From Streptomyces piniterrae (GTDB lineage: Bacteria; Actinomycetota; Actinomycetes; Streptomycetales; Streptomycetaceae), in assembly GCF_005048155.1 (NCBI RefSeq), contig NZ_SUMB01000002.1, positions 496,001-560,000 of the forward strand: a DNA stretch of 64,000 nucleotides. The letters run 5' to 3'. Both the position numbers and the translations under genes were made by a program. Positions 41,790 through 50,404 of this stretch are shown in pieces (the stretch's first letter is position 1; each line of letters opens with the position of its first letter). The notes below the pieces were generated by a model. It was not told the DNA's origin, made no database searches, and worked only from the letters and a program-made list of their open reading frames with translations.

Positions 41790-41817
41790 GAGCGTGCCAA
41801 GCCCCGCGGAGACGCTT

Positions 41818-42192
41818 CTACGGCGTGTGGCAGACCGCTTCGATGTTGTTGCCGTCAGGGTCGCGTACGAAGGCCGCGTAGTACGACGCGTGGTACTCGG
41901 GCCGCAGCCCCGGCGTGTGCAGGGACTCGGCCCCGGCGGCGACAGCGGCGGCGTAGAAGGCGTCGACGGCCGTGCGATCGGCAGCCGCGAAGGCGAGATG
42001 CACTTCACGGGCCTGGCCGTCTTCGCTTGTGGGGACCAGCCAGAAACTGTGGTGCTCGGAGGTGCCGAGGCCGAAGCCGACGAAGTCGCCGAATTCCTTG
42101 GACCGCTTGCCTCCGAGTGGCGCGAGAGCGGCTTCGTAGAAAGCGGAGCTCGCGGCCACGTCCTGTACCTGGATAGCTAAGTGATCAAACAT
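41818..42192 (-). CDS. VOC-family (glyoxalase-like) protein
   Basis: A 124-aa vicinal-oxygen-chelate protein: MFDHLAIQVQDVAASSAFYE at the N terminus, HHSFWLVP in the middle and FVRDPDGNNIEAVCH at the C terminus, with metal-type His and Glu residues. These small proteins act as dioxygenases, isomerases or drug-binding resistance proteins, and the exact role is unknown. It converges with the HEAT-repeat gene and is divergent from the serine hydrolase. Confidence 0.93.
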   Translation of the reverse strand: MFDHLAIQVQDVAASSAFYEAALAPLGGKRSKEFGDFVGFGLGTSEHHSFWLVPTSEDGQAREVHLAFAAADRTAVDAFYAAAVAAGAESLHTPGLRPEYHASYYAAFVRDPDGNNIEAVCHTP

Positions 42193-42405
42193 GCAGCCAG
42201 CTTTCCATGAACTTCGTCAGTCTGTCTTCCGGATATCCGGTCTGTCTTCTCGATATCCGGCCGGTCGGCGTCCCAAGAGTGCCGCCGATTCGGCGAACTG
42301 CGAGCGCAAGTCGGTGCGCGCCCGAGCGAACGAGAGCAACGACGTGGACAGTGGCGATGCGGAGAACGATGATGCTGTCCGTCTACAGCGAAGGGGAGAA
42401 TGACG

Positions 42406-43170
42406 ATGCTATCGGTGCACGTCGCCCGACTGGGTGGGGGAGTTCACCTGAGTCGGAACGCCGACCGTACGTACTACGCCGCTAGCACGATGAAGATGGC
42501 CGTACTCGCGGCCCTGTACCGCAGCGACCTCGACCTCGACGCGCCGGTTCCGGTGCGCAATCGCTTTGAATCGGCCGTGCCCGCACCTCCCTTCGGTATC
42601 ACCCCGGACTGGGCGGCCGACTCCGACACGTGGCAGCTGCTGGGCAAAAGCGCGTCACTGCGTTGGCTGGCGCGGCGCATGGTGACCCATTCGTCCAACC
42701 TCGCCACCAACATCTGTCTTTCCCATGTCGGCATCGACGCCGTGAACGAGGTCTGGCAGCTGGCCGGCGCCCGGCACAGCGTCACCCATCGCGGAATCGA
42801 GGATTCTGCCGCCCGCGCGGCCGGAGTCACCAATCTCGTCACCGCCGCCGATCTCTCGCGGCTCCTGTGCTGGCTCCCCCCTGAGCTACTCGATCAACTC
42901 GCCGCCAACGTGCACCGCATCGATCTACCGGCCGGACTGCCGGCGGGCACCCGGATCGCTTTCAAGAACGGCTGGGTCCGGGGCATCCGGCACAGCGCCG
43001 GCATCGTGTATCCGCAGGCCGCCCCACCGTATGTCATCGCCATTTGCTACTCGGGTCCGCTCGCCATGGGGAGGGATTCGGACGACCCCGCGGCACGGCT
43101 CCTCGCCAGGATTTCGGCCGGAATCTGGTCGCACCGACGCTCGTTGCCGGCAATTGGCGATGCGTTCTGA
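42406..43170 (+). CDS. Class A beta-lactamase-like serine hydrolase without signal peptide
   Basis: A 254-aa protein with the penicillin-recognising layout: Ser27-x-x-Lys30 in AASTMKMAVLAAL, an SSN loop in VTHSSNLATNICL, and KNGW in place of KTG (IAFKNGWVRGIRHSAG). No signal peptide is visible, so it is probably cytosolic or the gene has lost its 5' end. The ATG at 42406 is preferred for AAGGGGAG 7 bases upstream; an ATG six bases earlier is possible. The DNA just before the start (about 42367-42390) closely repeats the first codons, indicating a small local duplication. It may be an esterase rather than a beta-lactamase. Confidence 0.8.
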   Translation: MLSVHVARLGGGVHLSRNADRTYYAASTMKMAVLAALYRSDLDLDAPVPVRNRFESAVPAPPFGITPDWAADSDTWQLLGKSASLRWLARRMVTHSSNLATNICLSHVGIDAVNEVWQLAGARHSVTHRGIEDSAARAAGVTNLVTAADLSRLLCWLPPELLDQLAANVHRIDLPAGLPAGTRIAFKNGWVRGIRHSAGIVYPQAAPPYVIAICYSGPLAMGRDSDDPAARLLARISAGIWSHRRSLPAIGDAF

Positions 43171-43385
43171 CCGTCGTCCGACTATTGCCGTGGAGCGCGG
43201 TGGTGGTCGGGTCGTACGTGCAATGTTCCTTCAACTGATCCGTAGTTCAGGAGAAGTCATCTGGGGATCATTTCGGATTCCGGTGGATCCCCGGTCCTCA
43301 TGGATGGCAAGGTGCTTCAGGGCCGCGGAGCTCTGCTGTCTACTGCCCTGCCCTGCCCTTCCGGTAAACCTCTGAAGGAACAAAA

Positions 43386-44021
43386 GTGTCCGTCAATATC
43401 AAAGAACGGCTCGTGCTCAAGCCAACCGTCACCGATTCCGATATTCGCAAAATGGCGTTGGACGGCGGGTGGGATCTCTACGATATAGGAGACACTTCGT
43501 CAGGTGTCTATGTAGACGTATGGTTCAGCGGAACTGTTGAGATCCGCTACGTGGAAGATGAATTCGTTGGCCAGCGCTACTTCACGCTGTGGGGCGATGG
43601 CAGCGGTGATGGAGATGGCGCTGGTGCGGGCAACGTGAAGCGGGACATCCAGGACGGTCTCGATCTCTGGTCGGTCGGCGAAGCGTTGGCCGCTCTTCGT
43701 CGAGCAGTCGACCGTGAGGAAAAGTTGCTGGCGATCTACGCTGCGGCTCTCTCGGCCACCGGCGAGCCGGACCAGCGGCTGATCGACGCCTTCCGAGCGA
43801 TCGCGCGGGAGGAGGAAGACGCCGGCATCCGGCAAGCCATCGTCATCGCGACCGGATATCTCCCCTGGCCCGGACTCGTCGAGCTGGTCGAAGGGTTGCG
43901 TGATTCCGATCCTGTGGACCACGTCAGGCGTAACGCGCAGATCCTCCTGGACGGCCTCAGCCTCTATCCCCAGACGGCAGAGGGGGATGCACCACCCGTG
44001 CTGCTGCCCACGACCAACTGA
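43386..44021 (+). CDS. Hypothetical protein with HEAT-like C-terminal half
   Basis: A 211-aa acidic protein. Residues 1-75 resemble an immunity-type beta domain (DVWFSGTVEIRYVEDEFVGQ). A short GDGSGDGDGAGAGN linker follows, then a helical region (LLAIYAAALSATGEPDQRLI; LVELVEGLRDSDP) reminiscent of HEAT repeats. Family not recognised. The GTG start at 43386 follows GAAGGAA. It converges on the NTPase remnant. Confidence 0.65.
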   Translation: MSVNIKERLVLKPTVTDSDIRKMALDGGWDLYDIGDTSSGVYVDVWFSGTVEIRYVEDEFVGQRYFTLWGDGSGDGDGAGAGNVKRDIQDGLDLWSVGEALAALRRAVDREEKLLAIYAAALSATGEPDQRLIDAFRAIAREEEDAGIRQAIVIATGYLPWPGLVELVEGLRDSDPVDHVRRNAQILLDGLSLYPQTAEGDAPPVLLPTTN

Positions 44022-44027
44022 AGGCGA

Positions 44028-44995
44028 TTACCCGCAAGGCGGCTCGTACGGAAGATCCGGTGAAAGGTAGCGCTCCCACTGTTCCCGGCTGAGGGTGTTT
44101 CCCGTGCACAGGGGCCGTAGAAGTCGGCGCGCAGGCCGCATACGACGAGCGCTACGGGGGCGTGCTGGGGGAGAGGGCGGCTGAGTTCGGGATTGGCTTC
44201 TGGGGTTGGCTTCGGGATTGGCTTGGGGGTTGGCTTCTGGGTTGGCTTCTGGGTTGGCGGCGGGATCGAGTTCGTGGGTGAGGTTGCTGTCGACGTCACG
44301 ATGGGGGCCGTCCCCGGGGCCGCTTTCAGCCACCGACAGAACAAGTCGACGAAGTCGCGCCGTTCTTGGCAGTTGGTGCACATGGTGAACATTCCCTCAA
44401 GCTGGTCAATGAGCACGACTAGCCGGACACCCGACCTGCGCAGCATGGCCACGCACTCCTCCGGCCCGGCAGCCACCACTGACGCCACGGTCTCCAAGTC
44501 CGCCTGGAGGGCCGCCGAGAGAGAGTCGGTGAAGGCCGTCAGCGGATGGGCGGTGGGGGTGAACACCAGACGCGGCCAGCGCCGTGACCCGGGCAAAGCG
44601 CTACCCGCCAGGGCAGGTACCAGCCCCGCTCTCAACAGTGACGACTTTCCTGCCCCGGAGGGGGCGACCACCATCAACGGGCCGCCATCGTGGAGACGTC
44701 CGTCCAGCCGGGTGGTGAGCTCGGCGATCAGCCGGTCACGTCCGAATAACCACCGTGCGTTCTCCGGCCCGAACGCGGCCAGGCCGGGGTAGGGGCACTC
44801 GTCCACCACGGTGCCCGAATCGACCCGGCGGATCCGGTGCACTCCGTCGTGGCTGTGTATGTGTACGTCCCGACCAGCCTGGTTGACCTGCGCATTCCCG
44901 GCTGCCTGCGCTTCGAGTCGGATCCGCTCCCCGAAAGGCGGACGCTCACCGGACCGCTGTACGCCCTCAGCGGCGTCCTCGGGTGGCTGCCCCAT
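44028..44995 (-). pseudogene. nSTAND-type NTPase with internal deletion joining N and C termini
   Basis: The N-terminal part (from ATG 44995) is a normal start of an nSTAND/WD40 conflict-type ATPase. It has the entry motif CPYPGLAAFGPENARWLFGRD, Walker A VVAPSGAGKSSLL and Walker B VRLVVLIDQLEG. Right after VCGLRADFYGPC the frame is lost. In the next frame the DNA encodes CTGNTLSREQWERYLSPDLP followed by YEPPCG and a stop, which looks like the extreme C terminus of such WD40 proteins. Hundreds of residues, including all WD40 blades, are missing. A Pro-Lys-Thr repeat (about 44193-44275, 12-bp units) is inserted after the Walker B region. The gene cannot make a functional sensor. Confidence 0.8.
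44193..44275. repeat. 12-bp tandem repeats in the NTPase remnant
   Basis: Degenerate ggcttctgggtt units encode TQKPTQKPTPKPIPKP on the minus strand. They mark a repeat expansion in a decayed gene. Confidence 0.75.
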
Positions 44996-45178
44996 AACGC
45001 ACCCCCGTAGCCCGAATCGCTCGGAGCCGAGAACGTCTGGTCAAGAATTCGGGGTCGGCAGGGCGCCACGGGAGGGGGAGGCACGGAAACCGGACCTGAG
45101 ACTCGGGCCCGTTGAATGGACCCGGCGGCCACTCGTAGCATCGCCCAGTGTCGAGTGGAGTGGACCCAGGAGGGTGTG

Positions 45179-46003
45179 TTGAAGATCTTCGTCTCCTCCG
45201 ACATGGAGGGCACCGCGGGTGTCGTGGACTGGTCGCAATGCACACCCTCGGAGCCTGAGTTCGCCTACTACCGGGGCCTGTTGCAGGAGGAGGTCAACGC
45301 CGCGATCGAGGGGGCGGCAGCAGGTGGCGCGACCGAGTTCCTGGTCAACGACTCGCACTCGAAGATGGCCAATCTGCGGCCCGACGCCCTCGCGGGCCGA
45401 GCCCGCTACCTGTCCGGACGGCACAAGCCCCTCTACATGATGCAGGGCTTGGACGCCTCGTTCGACGGCGTCTTCTTCGTCTCCTACCACGGCTCGATGT
45501 CGGGCACCCCGGCCACGCTCTCGCACACATACAACCCGCAGGCCATCAGCGAGGTGCGGCTGGGCGGTGTGGTGGCCGGGGAGAGCGGCATCAATGCCCT
45601 GGTCGCGCTGGGCCACGGCGTCCCGGTGGTGCTGATCACCGGTGACGACACGACGGCCGCCGAGATCGAGCCCTTCTGCCCCGGAATCCGCAGCGCCGTG
45701 GTCAAGTCCTCGGTGTCCCGATTCGCAGCGGACAGCCTTCATCCAATGGAGGCGCGCGAACTGATCCACGAGGCGGCACGCGACGCCGTACGTGCCCTGC
45801 CGCAAGCCGCCCCGCCACACATCACGCTGCCCGCGACACTGACCGTGCGGTTCCGCAATCCGGACCTCGCCGAGATGGCCACGTGGATCGCCGGAGTGGT
45901 TCGTATGGACGCGGTAACCGTCGGGCTGACCGATGAGGATCCGATCCGCCTCTACCGCAAGTTCGTGACGGTCGTCATGCTCACGCGAGGCATCGCGGAG
46001 TAG
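45179..46003 (+). CDS. M55-family D-aminopeptidase (DppA-like), TTG start
   Basis: A 274-aa DppA-type zinc D-aminopeptidase. The N-terminal metal motif KIFVSSDMEGTAGVVDW is typical. Later family blocks are FLVNDSHSKMANL, VSYHGSMSGTPATLSHTYN and LITGDDTTAAE. It may recycle D-Ala peptides from the cell wall. The TTG at 45179 is preferred because AGGAGG ends five bases upstream and the protein then begins exactly at the conserved KIFVSSDMEG. A GTG three bases earlier is too close to the site. Confidence 0.92.
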   Translation: MKIFVSSDMEGTAGVVDWSQCTPSEPEFAYYRGLLQEEVNAAIEGAAAGGATEFLVNDSHSKMANLRPDALAGRARYLSGRHKPLYMMQGLDASFDGVFFVSYHGSMSGTPATLSHTYNPQAISEVRLGGVVAGESGINALVALGHGVPVVLITGDDTTAAEIEPFCPGIRSAVVKSSVSRFAADSLHPMEARELIHEAARDAVRALPQAAPPHITLPATLTVRFRNPDLAEMATWIAGVVRMDAVTVGLTDEDPIRLYRKFVTVVMLTRGIAE

Positions 46004-46154
46004 CGACGGAGGACGGCTCGACGTCGGCTGCGGCCCGCTGAGGGAGCTCGGGCTTCGTCCCCCGTCCGTGAGAAGATCCTTTCGCCGTGTGTGCGCTGGT
46101 TCCGAGCGTGTGCTGATTCTGACTGTGTGCTGATTCCGACTGTGGAGGGCGGCC

Positions 46155-46715
46155 GTGTACGCGATATCCCTGGGCGACGACGGCGCCGAGCTGCGCCCGC
46201 TCGAACCATGGCGGGCCGAGGAACTCCTTGCTCACATCGACCGTGGACGGGAGTTCATCGGGCAGTACATCGCGCTGCCGGACGCGGTCGCGGACCTGGA
46301 GTCGAGCCGCGCGTTCCTCCAGGCGTACGCGGAGAAGGCCGCGGCCGACACCGGGCGGATCCACGGCATCTGGACGGACGGCAAGCTCGTCGGCGGAGTC
46401 CTCTTCCGGACCATGGACATCCAGCAGGGCACCGCCGAGGTGGGCTGCTGGCTGGAGCCGTCCGCGGTGGGCAAGGGGCTGGTGACCAGGGCCGTACGCG
46501 TACTCATCGACTGGGCCGTCGGGGAGCGCGGCATCCACCGCGTGGAGTGGCAGGTCTCGGCGGCCAATGAGCCCAGCATCGCCGTCGCCCAGCGGCTGGG
46601 GATGACGAAGGACGGGGTGCTGCGCGAGAGCTACCTGTACCGGGGCAAGCGGCACGACATCGAAGTCTGGTCGGTGCTGGCACCGGAGTGGCGGTCGGTC
46701 GGGCGGGCGGCCTAG
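46155..46715 (+). CDS. RimJ/RimL-type GNAT acetyltransferase
   Basis: A 186-aa GNAT resembling ribosomal-protein-serine N-acetyltransferases: EVGCWLEPSAVGKGLVTRAV is the acetyl-CoA loop region and NEPSIAVAQRLGMTKDGVLR the C-terminal motif. The GTG start at 46155 follows GGAGGGC. Its stop overlaps that of a second, convergent GNAT by four bases. The substrate is unknown. Confidence 0.92.
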   Translation: MYAISLGDDGAELRPLEPWRAEELLAHIDRGREFIGQYIALPDAVADLESSRAFLQAYAEKAAADTGRIHGIWTDGKLVGGVLFRTMDIQQGTAEVGCWLEPSAVGKGLVTRAVRVLIDWAVGERGIHRVEWQVSAANEPSIAVAQRLGMTKDGVLRESYLYRGKRHDIEVWSVLAPEWRSVGRAA

Positions 46716-47653
46716 AGCGCCTGGCGCCGCGGCCGTCCCACATACGTGCGCGTGCGGGTGTACTCGGCAAAGCCCATGGATTCATAAAGCCGCTTCGGCA
46801 CCGGGTAATCGGCGTCGCCCCGGGAACAGACGACGGCGCGATGCCCGCCCGCATCGGCGAAGGCATGCAGCACCGCGATGCATACGGCCCGCGCGAGGCC
46901 GAGACGGCGGTGGTCGGGATGCGCGCCGACCGGTTCGAACGTACCGATGCCATTGGCCTCGTCGTACCAGCCCTGGCAATAGGCGGCGACGGCACCCTCG
47001 GGAGACACCACGACGAGGTCGAACTCGGCGCGGTAGGGCCATATTTCCCTCATGCGGGCATGGCGTTCGGTCGTGACGCGGGTCGACCCGAAGGCGGCGC
47101 GGTGTGCCGCTGCGCGGCCGGCCACGTCGGCATGGCTCTGCTGGGCGCGGATCGTATAGCCGTCCGGCAGGCGTGGGATGGCCGGCAGGCCGGTCAGCGG
47201 ACGGCCCAGGCACGCCATGAACGGGCCGTCGACGACGGGGGTGCCCCCGCTCGGGCGAGTCCGAGACCGAGACCGAGATCGGGGGAGCGTGTAGCCACGT
47301 CGCTCCAGTACGCTGACCAGGTGCGGTTCGGTCTCCGCGACCTCCACGCTCAGCGTGCCACCGGCGGTCCGCTCGGCCCAGGCGAGCACCTCGTCGGCCA
47401 ACTCCGGGCGGCTCGGATCGACCTGCAACATCAAGTTGTCGGGGAGTTCCAGCCAACCCCAGGCCAGCGTCTCGTCCCCGTGGCTCCAGACCGCCGTCGG
47501 GCACTCGTCGGCCCGGTCGAGGGACAGGCACCAATTCCAGGTGAGGTCGCCGACGTGCCGGTAGCCGGTCATCGGGAAGGTCCGGGTGGCCAGACTGTGC
47601 ATGGCAGGCAGCGCCACGGGACCGAAGTATTCATGGCGTCGCATGGGCGCCAT
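46712..47653 (-). CDS. Two-domain GNAT acetyltransferase
   Basis: A 313-aa protein with a degenerate N-terminal GNAT half and a C-terminal GNAT half whose acetyl-CoA site reads PVGAHPDHRRLGLARAV and whose C-terminal strand reads KRLYESMGFAEYTRTRTY. Tandem GNATs of this kind occur in antibiotic-modifying enzymes, but no substrate is evident. An Arg-Ser-Arg linker (LPRSRSRSRTRPSG) joins the halves. The start is uncertain: ATGs at 47653 and 47644 both fit, and neither has a strong ribosome-binding site. Confidence 0.85.
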   Translation of the reverse strand: MAPMRRHEYFGPVALPAMHSLATRTFPMTGYRHVGDLTWNWCLSLDRADECPTAVWSHGDETLAWGWLELPDNLMLQVDPSRPELADEVLAWAERTAGGTLSVEVAETEPHLVSVLERRGYTLPRSRSRSRTRPSGGTPVVDGPFMACLGRPLTGLPAIPRLPDGYTIRAQQSHADVAGRAAAHRAAFGSTRVTTERHARMREIWPYRAEFDLVVVSPEGAVAAYCQGWYDEANGIGTFEPVGAHPDHRRLGLARAVCIAVLHAFADAGGHRAVVCSRGDADYPVPKRLYESMGFAEYTRTRTYVGRPRRQAL

Positions 47654-47977
47654 GGTGTCCAAGCGGCTCGTGATCAAGCAACGGAATATCGGCCAACGCG
47701 GCTGCGTCAGATGCAAACGCCCATCGCCGACCTGGAAGGCCGGCAGAAGATGGCCAGTCGGGATGCGGTGCCGCCAACGACCCCTCGTCGGACCGCAGAT
47801 CGGCGTACGTACGCCGGGCCGCCAGTGCGGCCATCGCCGCGAACTGACAGCTCCCAGGTATGAGTTGAAGTTTCCCGATTCGGTACGAGCGCCCGACACG
47901 CTACTGTGCGGACGTGCTCAACACGGGGAGGCAGCGATGCAGGTGAGGCGACAGCAACGTACGGGGCAGGGCGCTTC

Positions 47978-48166
47978 GTGAGCAGACGGCGGTACGTGGC
48001 CAGGGGAGTACCGGGCGGTTACCGGATCTGGGACAACAGGGGGCGTCGGTGGTGGGGCGATCACTACGAACTCTGTCCTGACGATCTCCTCAGCGAACTG
48101 AATGGCAAGGCGGACTACGAGAAAATCACCGCACTTCTCAAGCGCTATCGGGCTCAGAAGCGTTAG
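47978..48166 (+). CDS. Small basic hypothetical protein
   Basis: A 62-aa protein rich in Arg, Trp and Tyr (RRYVARGVPGGYRIWDNRGR and RWWGDHYELCPDDLLSELNG). The start is taken at GTG 47978, where the protein-like composition begins. The pattern GGYRIWDN resembles short Streptomyces proteins of unknown function. It is followed by a non-coding stretch with 20-bp repeats. Confidence 0.55.
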   Translation: MSRRRYVARGVPGGYRIWDNRGRRWWGDHYELCPDDLLSELNGKADYEKITALLKRYRAQKR

Positions 48167-48230
48167 GGCGTTTCCGGTAGACCATGAACGGACTGGTCGA
48201 CGCCATTGTCAGCGATGGGAAATGTCGTGA

Positions 48231-48310
48231 GGAATGCGATGCGGTCGTGGGGAATGCGATGCGGTCGTGGGGAATGCTATGAGGTCACGGGGAATGCGAT
48301 GAGGTCGTCG
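48231..48310. repeat. Four 20-bp tandem repeats
   Basis: Four head-to-tail copies of ggaatgcgatgcggtcgtgg fill 48231-48310. Copies 1 and 2 are identical, copies 3 and 4 have a few changes, and a partial copy lies just before. The flanking 48167-48424 region has no supported gene. Confidence 0.9.
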
Positions 48311-48424
48311 GGGTGTTCCGTCACCCTGTTCGCCGCCGCATTCGACCACGCCACCGGCACGGCACCTATGTCCGCATTGGTAGCCCTCGGCAACTGACTC
48401 CGCCGGTGTCGCGCGGCCTAAGGC

Positions 48425-48715
48425 CTACAGGTGGAAAAGCTCCCGGAGACTGGGTCCGGCCTCTTCCCCGTCGCGCATGGCTTCCACCACCGCCTGATGG
48501 AAATTGCGGCTGGCCTCTTCCGATTCGCATGGGACGGGGCTGCCGACCATGGTGAACCAGTCCGCCGATCCGGTGTACTGCACCGCTACGTGCGCCTCGC
48601 CCTCCGACCAGGTCGTATGGACGGTCAGATCGCCTTCGATCACCCCGGCCTCTTCCGTACGGACCGTGCCGGGGCGTGCGTGGATCCCGACGGTCGTCCA
48701 GGATGCCCAGGTCAT
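48425..48715 (-). CDS. Small hypothetical protein
   Basis: A 96-aa acidic protein starting MTWASWTTVGIHARPG with a good site GGGGGAGC before its ATG. Pattern HTTWSEGEAHVAVQYTGSAD and the acidic tail EEAGPSLRELFHL suggest a small folded domain, but no family is recognised. Confidence 0.6.
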   Translation of the reverse strand: MTWASWTTVGIHARPGTVRTEEAGVIEGDLTVHTTWSEGEAHVAVQYTGSADWFTMVGSPVPCESEEASRNFHQAVVEAMRDGEEAGPSLRELFHL

Positions 48716-49165
48716 GATGCTCCCCCTTGGGGCTGGGGGCCGCGGCCGGCGGCCGGGCGCGATGCCTTAAGTCTGACACTGGCGGTACGGAGACGCAGGG
48801 GATCGACAGGCGGTTTTTGGGCTCACACACGATCCGTGTGTGACGGAAGGAGCGCTCCGGCGTAGCGGTTGGGTAACACGCTGAATGCATTGAATTGGCG
48901 ATTCCGAAGGTATGGGACCATGATCGGGACACCTTTCAATGCTCCATGCGGTAATCGCTCGCCGAAACATAGGTGAATTTGGATTCGCCGGGTTGGTGGG
49001 ATTGGTGGGAGGGGAGCGCTGCCCCCGTCAAACCGTGTCGCGCCAAAGAGACGGTCTCAGCCTGCGAGTCCGACCCGCTCCCTCCCACCGTTTGCCCCAG
49101 CTGCCACCGGATGGCGTGCTGTGTCACCCTCCGCTGGCGCTTCAAGACGATGAGTGCTGCGGCCT
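48716..49165. other. Intergenic region without a recognisable gene
   Basis: 450 bases. Frames here are short and lack the codon bias of neighbours. Nothing regulatory was firmly identified. Confidence 0.5.
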
Positions 49166-50242
49166 CTAGTGGGCCGGCAGCGAATGCAGCCACTCGGCCA
49201 ACAGCCGATTGACGTCGTCGCTGCGTTCCTGCTGGACCCAGTGCCCGCAGCCTTCGAGGATGTGCGAGGAGGAAAGGCCCGGAAGGGTTGTGGGATAGGC
49301 CTTGATGGCGTCGGCCAACCAGATGGTGGGGCCGTCGTGCTCTCCGCCGATGAACAGCGAGGGCTGGCTGATCGGCGCCCCCTCCCATGCGGCGAGGTCT
49401 TCCCAGTCCCGGTCGACATTGCGATAGCGGTTGAGCGCTCCGGAAAACCCGGTCCGCTCGAATTCATTCGCGTAGAAATCGAGGTCGGCCTCGGTCAGCC
49501 AGGCCGGGAGGCCATCGCCCAGGAAACGGTCGGAAAGCTTTCCGCCCTTGGGAACGAGGAAGAGGCTGCCGGCACCGTCCGCCGGCATCGTGTCGCCCGA
49601 GAGGCCTGCGTAGAACCCCGCCAGCCACCCGCGGACATCGAGCTCGATCTCCGCCTCCGCCCGGCCCGGCGTCTGGAAATAGCTGATATAGAACTCGTCC
49701 TCGCTGCCACCCATGAGAGCGAAGGCATCAGTCGGTCGGAATGCGCTGCGAGGAGCATAGGGAACGCTGAGAAGTCCTACGGCGGTGAAGACATCGGGCC
49801 TGAGAAGCGCCGAGTTGGCGGCGATGGGGGAGCCCCAGTCGTGGCCGACGATCACCGCCGTCTCTTCTCCGAGTGCCTGCACGACCGCGACATTGTCGTC
49901 GATATGAGCCAGCATCCGGTATGCCTCCACGTCGAGAGGCTTCGCGGAACGTCCGTAGCCGCGAACGTCGACCGCCACCGCGCGATAGCCCGCCGCGGCG
50001 ATGGCCGGGAGCTGGTGGCGCCACGAGTACCACGACTCAGGAAACCCGTGAACCAGGAGAACGAGGGGGCCACTGCCCTGCTCGACCAGATGAATACGGC
50101 CTGCGGGGCCGTTCACCAGCCGGTGTTTCACATCCAGCTCCGGTGCGGAGGACGGTCCTTGGTCGTCCGTCAGTGGGGCGGACGAATCGGTGGGCGGCAA
50201 TTCGGCGGACTGAGTCATGGGCCGAGGTATGGGCTGCGACAT
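49166..50242 (-). CDS. Epoxide hydrolase (alpha/beta hydrolase fold)
   Basis: A 358-aa alpha/beta hydrolase of the soluble epoxide-hydrolase type. The oxyanion motif is LLVHGFPESWYSWRHQL, the nucleophile Asp is in VIVGHDWGSPIAA, and the catalytic His is in LEGCGHWVQQE. The lid contains the GRAEAEIELDVRGWLAGFYA region. It converts epoxides to diols. The ATG at 50242 follows AAGGAG; a Ser/Pro-rich leader of ~35 residues precedes the fold. It is 162 bp upstream of the PucR regulator's stop and on the same strand. Confidence 0.93.
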   Translation of the reverse strand: MSQPIPRPMTQSAELPPTDSSAPLTDDQGPSSAPELDVKHRLVNGPAGRIHLVEQGSGPLVLLVHGFPESWYSWRHQLPAIAAAGYRAVAVDVRGYGRSAKPLDVEAYRMLAHIDDNVAVVQALGEETAVIVGHDWGSPIAANSALLRPDVFTAVGLLSVPYAPRSAFRPTDAFALMGGSEDEFYISYFQTPGRAEAEIELDVRGWLAGFYAGLSGDTMPADGAGSLFLVPKGGKLSDRFLGDGLPAWLTEADLDFYANEFERTGFSGALNRYRNVDRDWEDLAAWEGAPISQPSLFIGGEHDGPTIWLADAIKAYPTTLPGLSSSHILEGCGHWVQQERSDDVNRLLAEWLHSLPAH

Positions 50243-50404
50243 ATCGCTCCTTGAGGGCCAGTCATGTCGGTGGTAGCGGTGCGGTGGTGGCGGCCATGTC
50301 GGTGGTAGCCGTGACGGAGTGCACCACCCACCCCGACCATGCCCTAGTAGTAACAGGCAACGCGAGACTTGTTGGCGCTTCAGCAACGACTGGGCGTCCG
50401 CGCC

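Noticed and set aside
42406..43170. True beta-lactamase resistance gene
   Set aside because: There is no signal peptide, and the KTG motif reads KNG. A generic serine hydrolase call is safer.
44193..44275. CRISPR-like array
   Set aside because: The units are 12-bp degenerate coding repeats without spacers.
48936..49388. Minus-strand frame with a transposase-like feel near 49 kb
   Set aside because: No recognisable catalytic motif; part of it is a shadow of the epoxide hydrolase gene.
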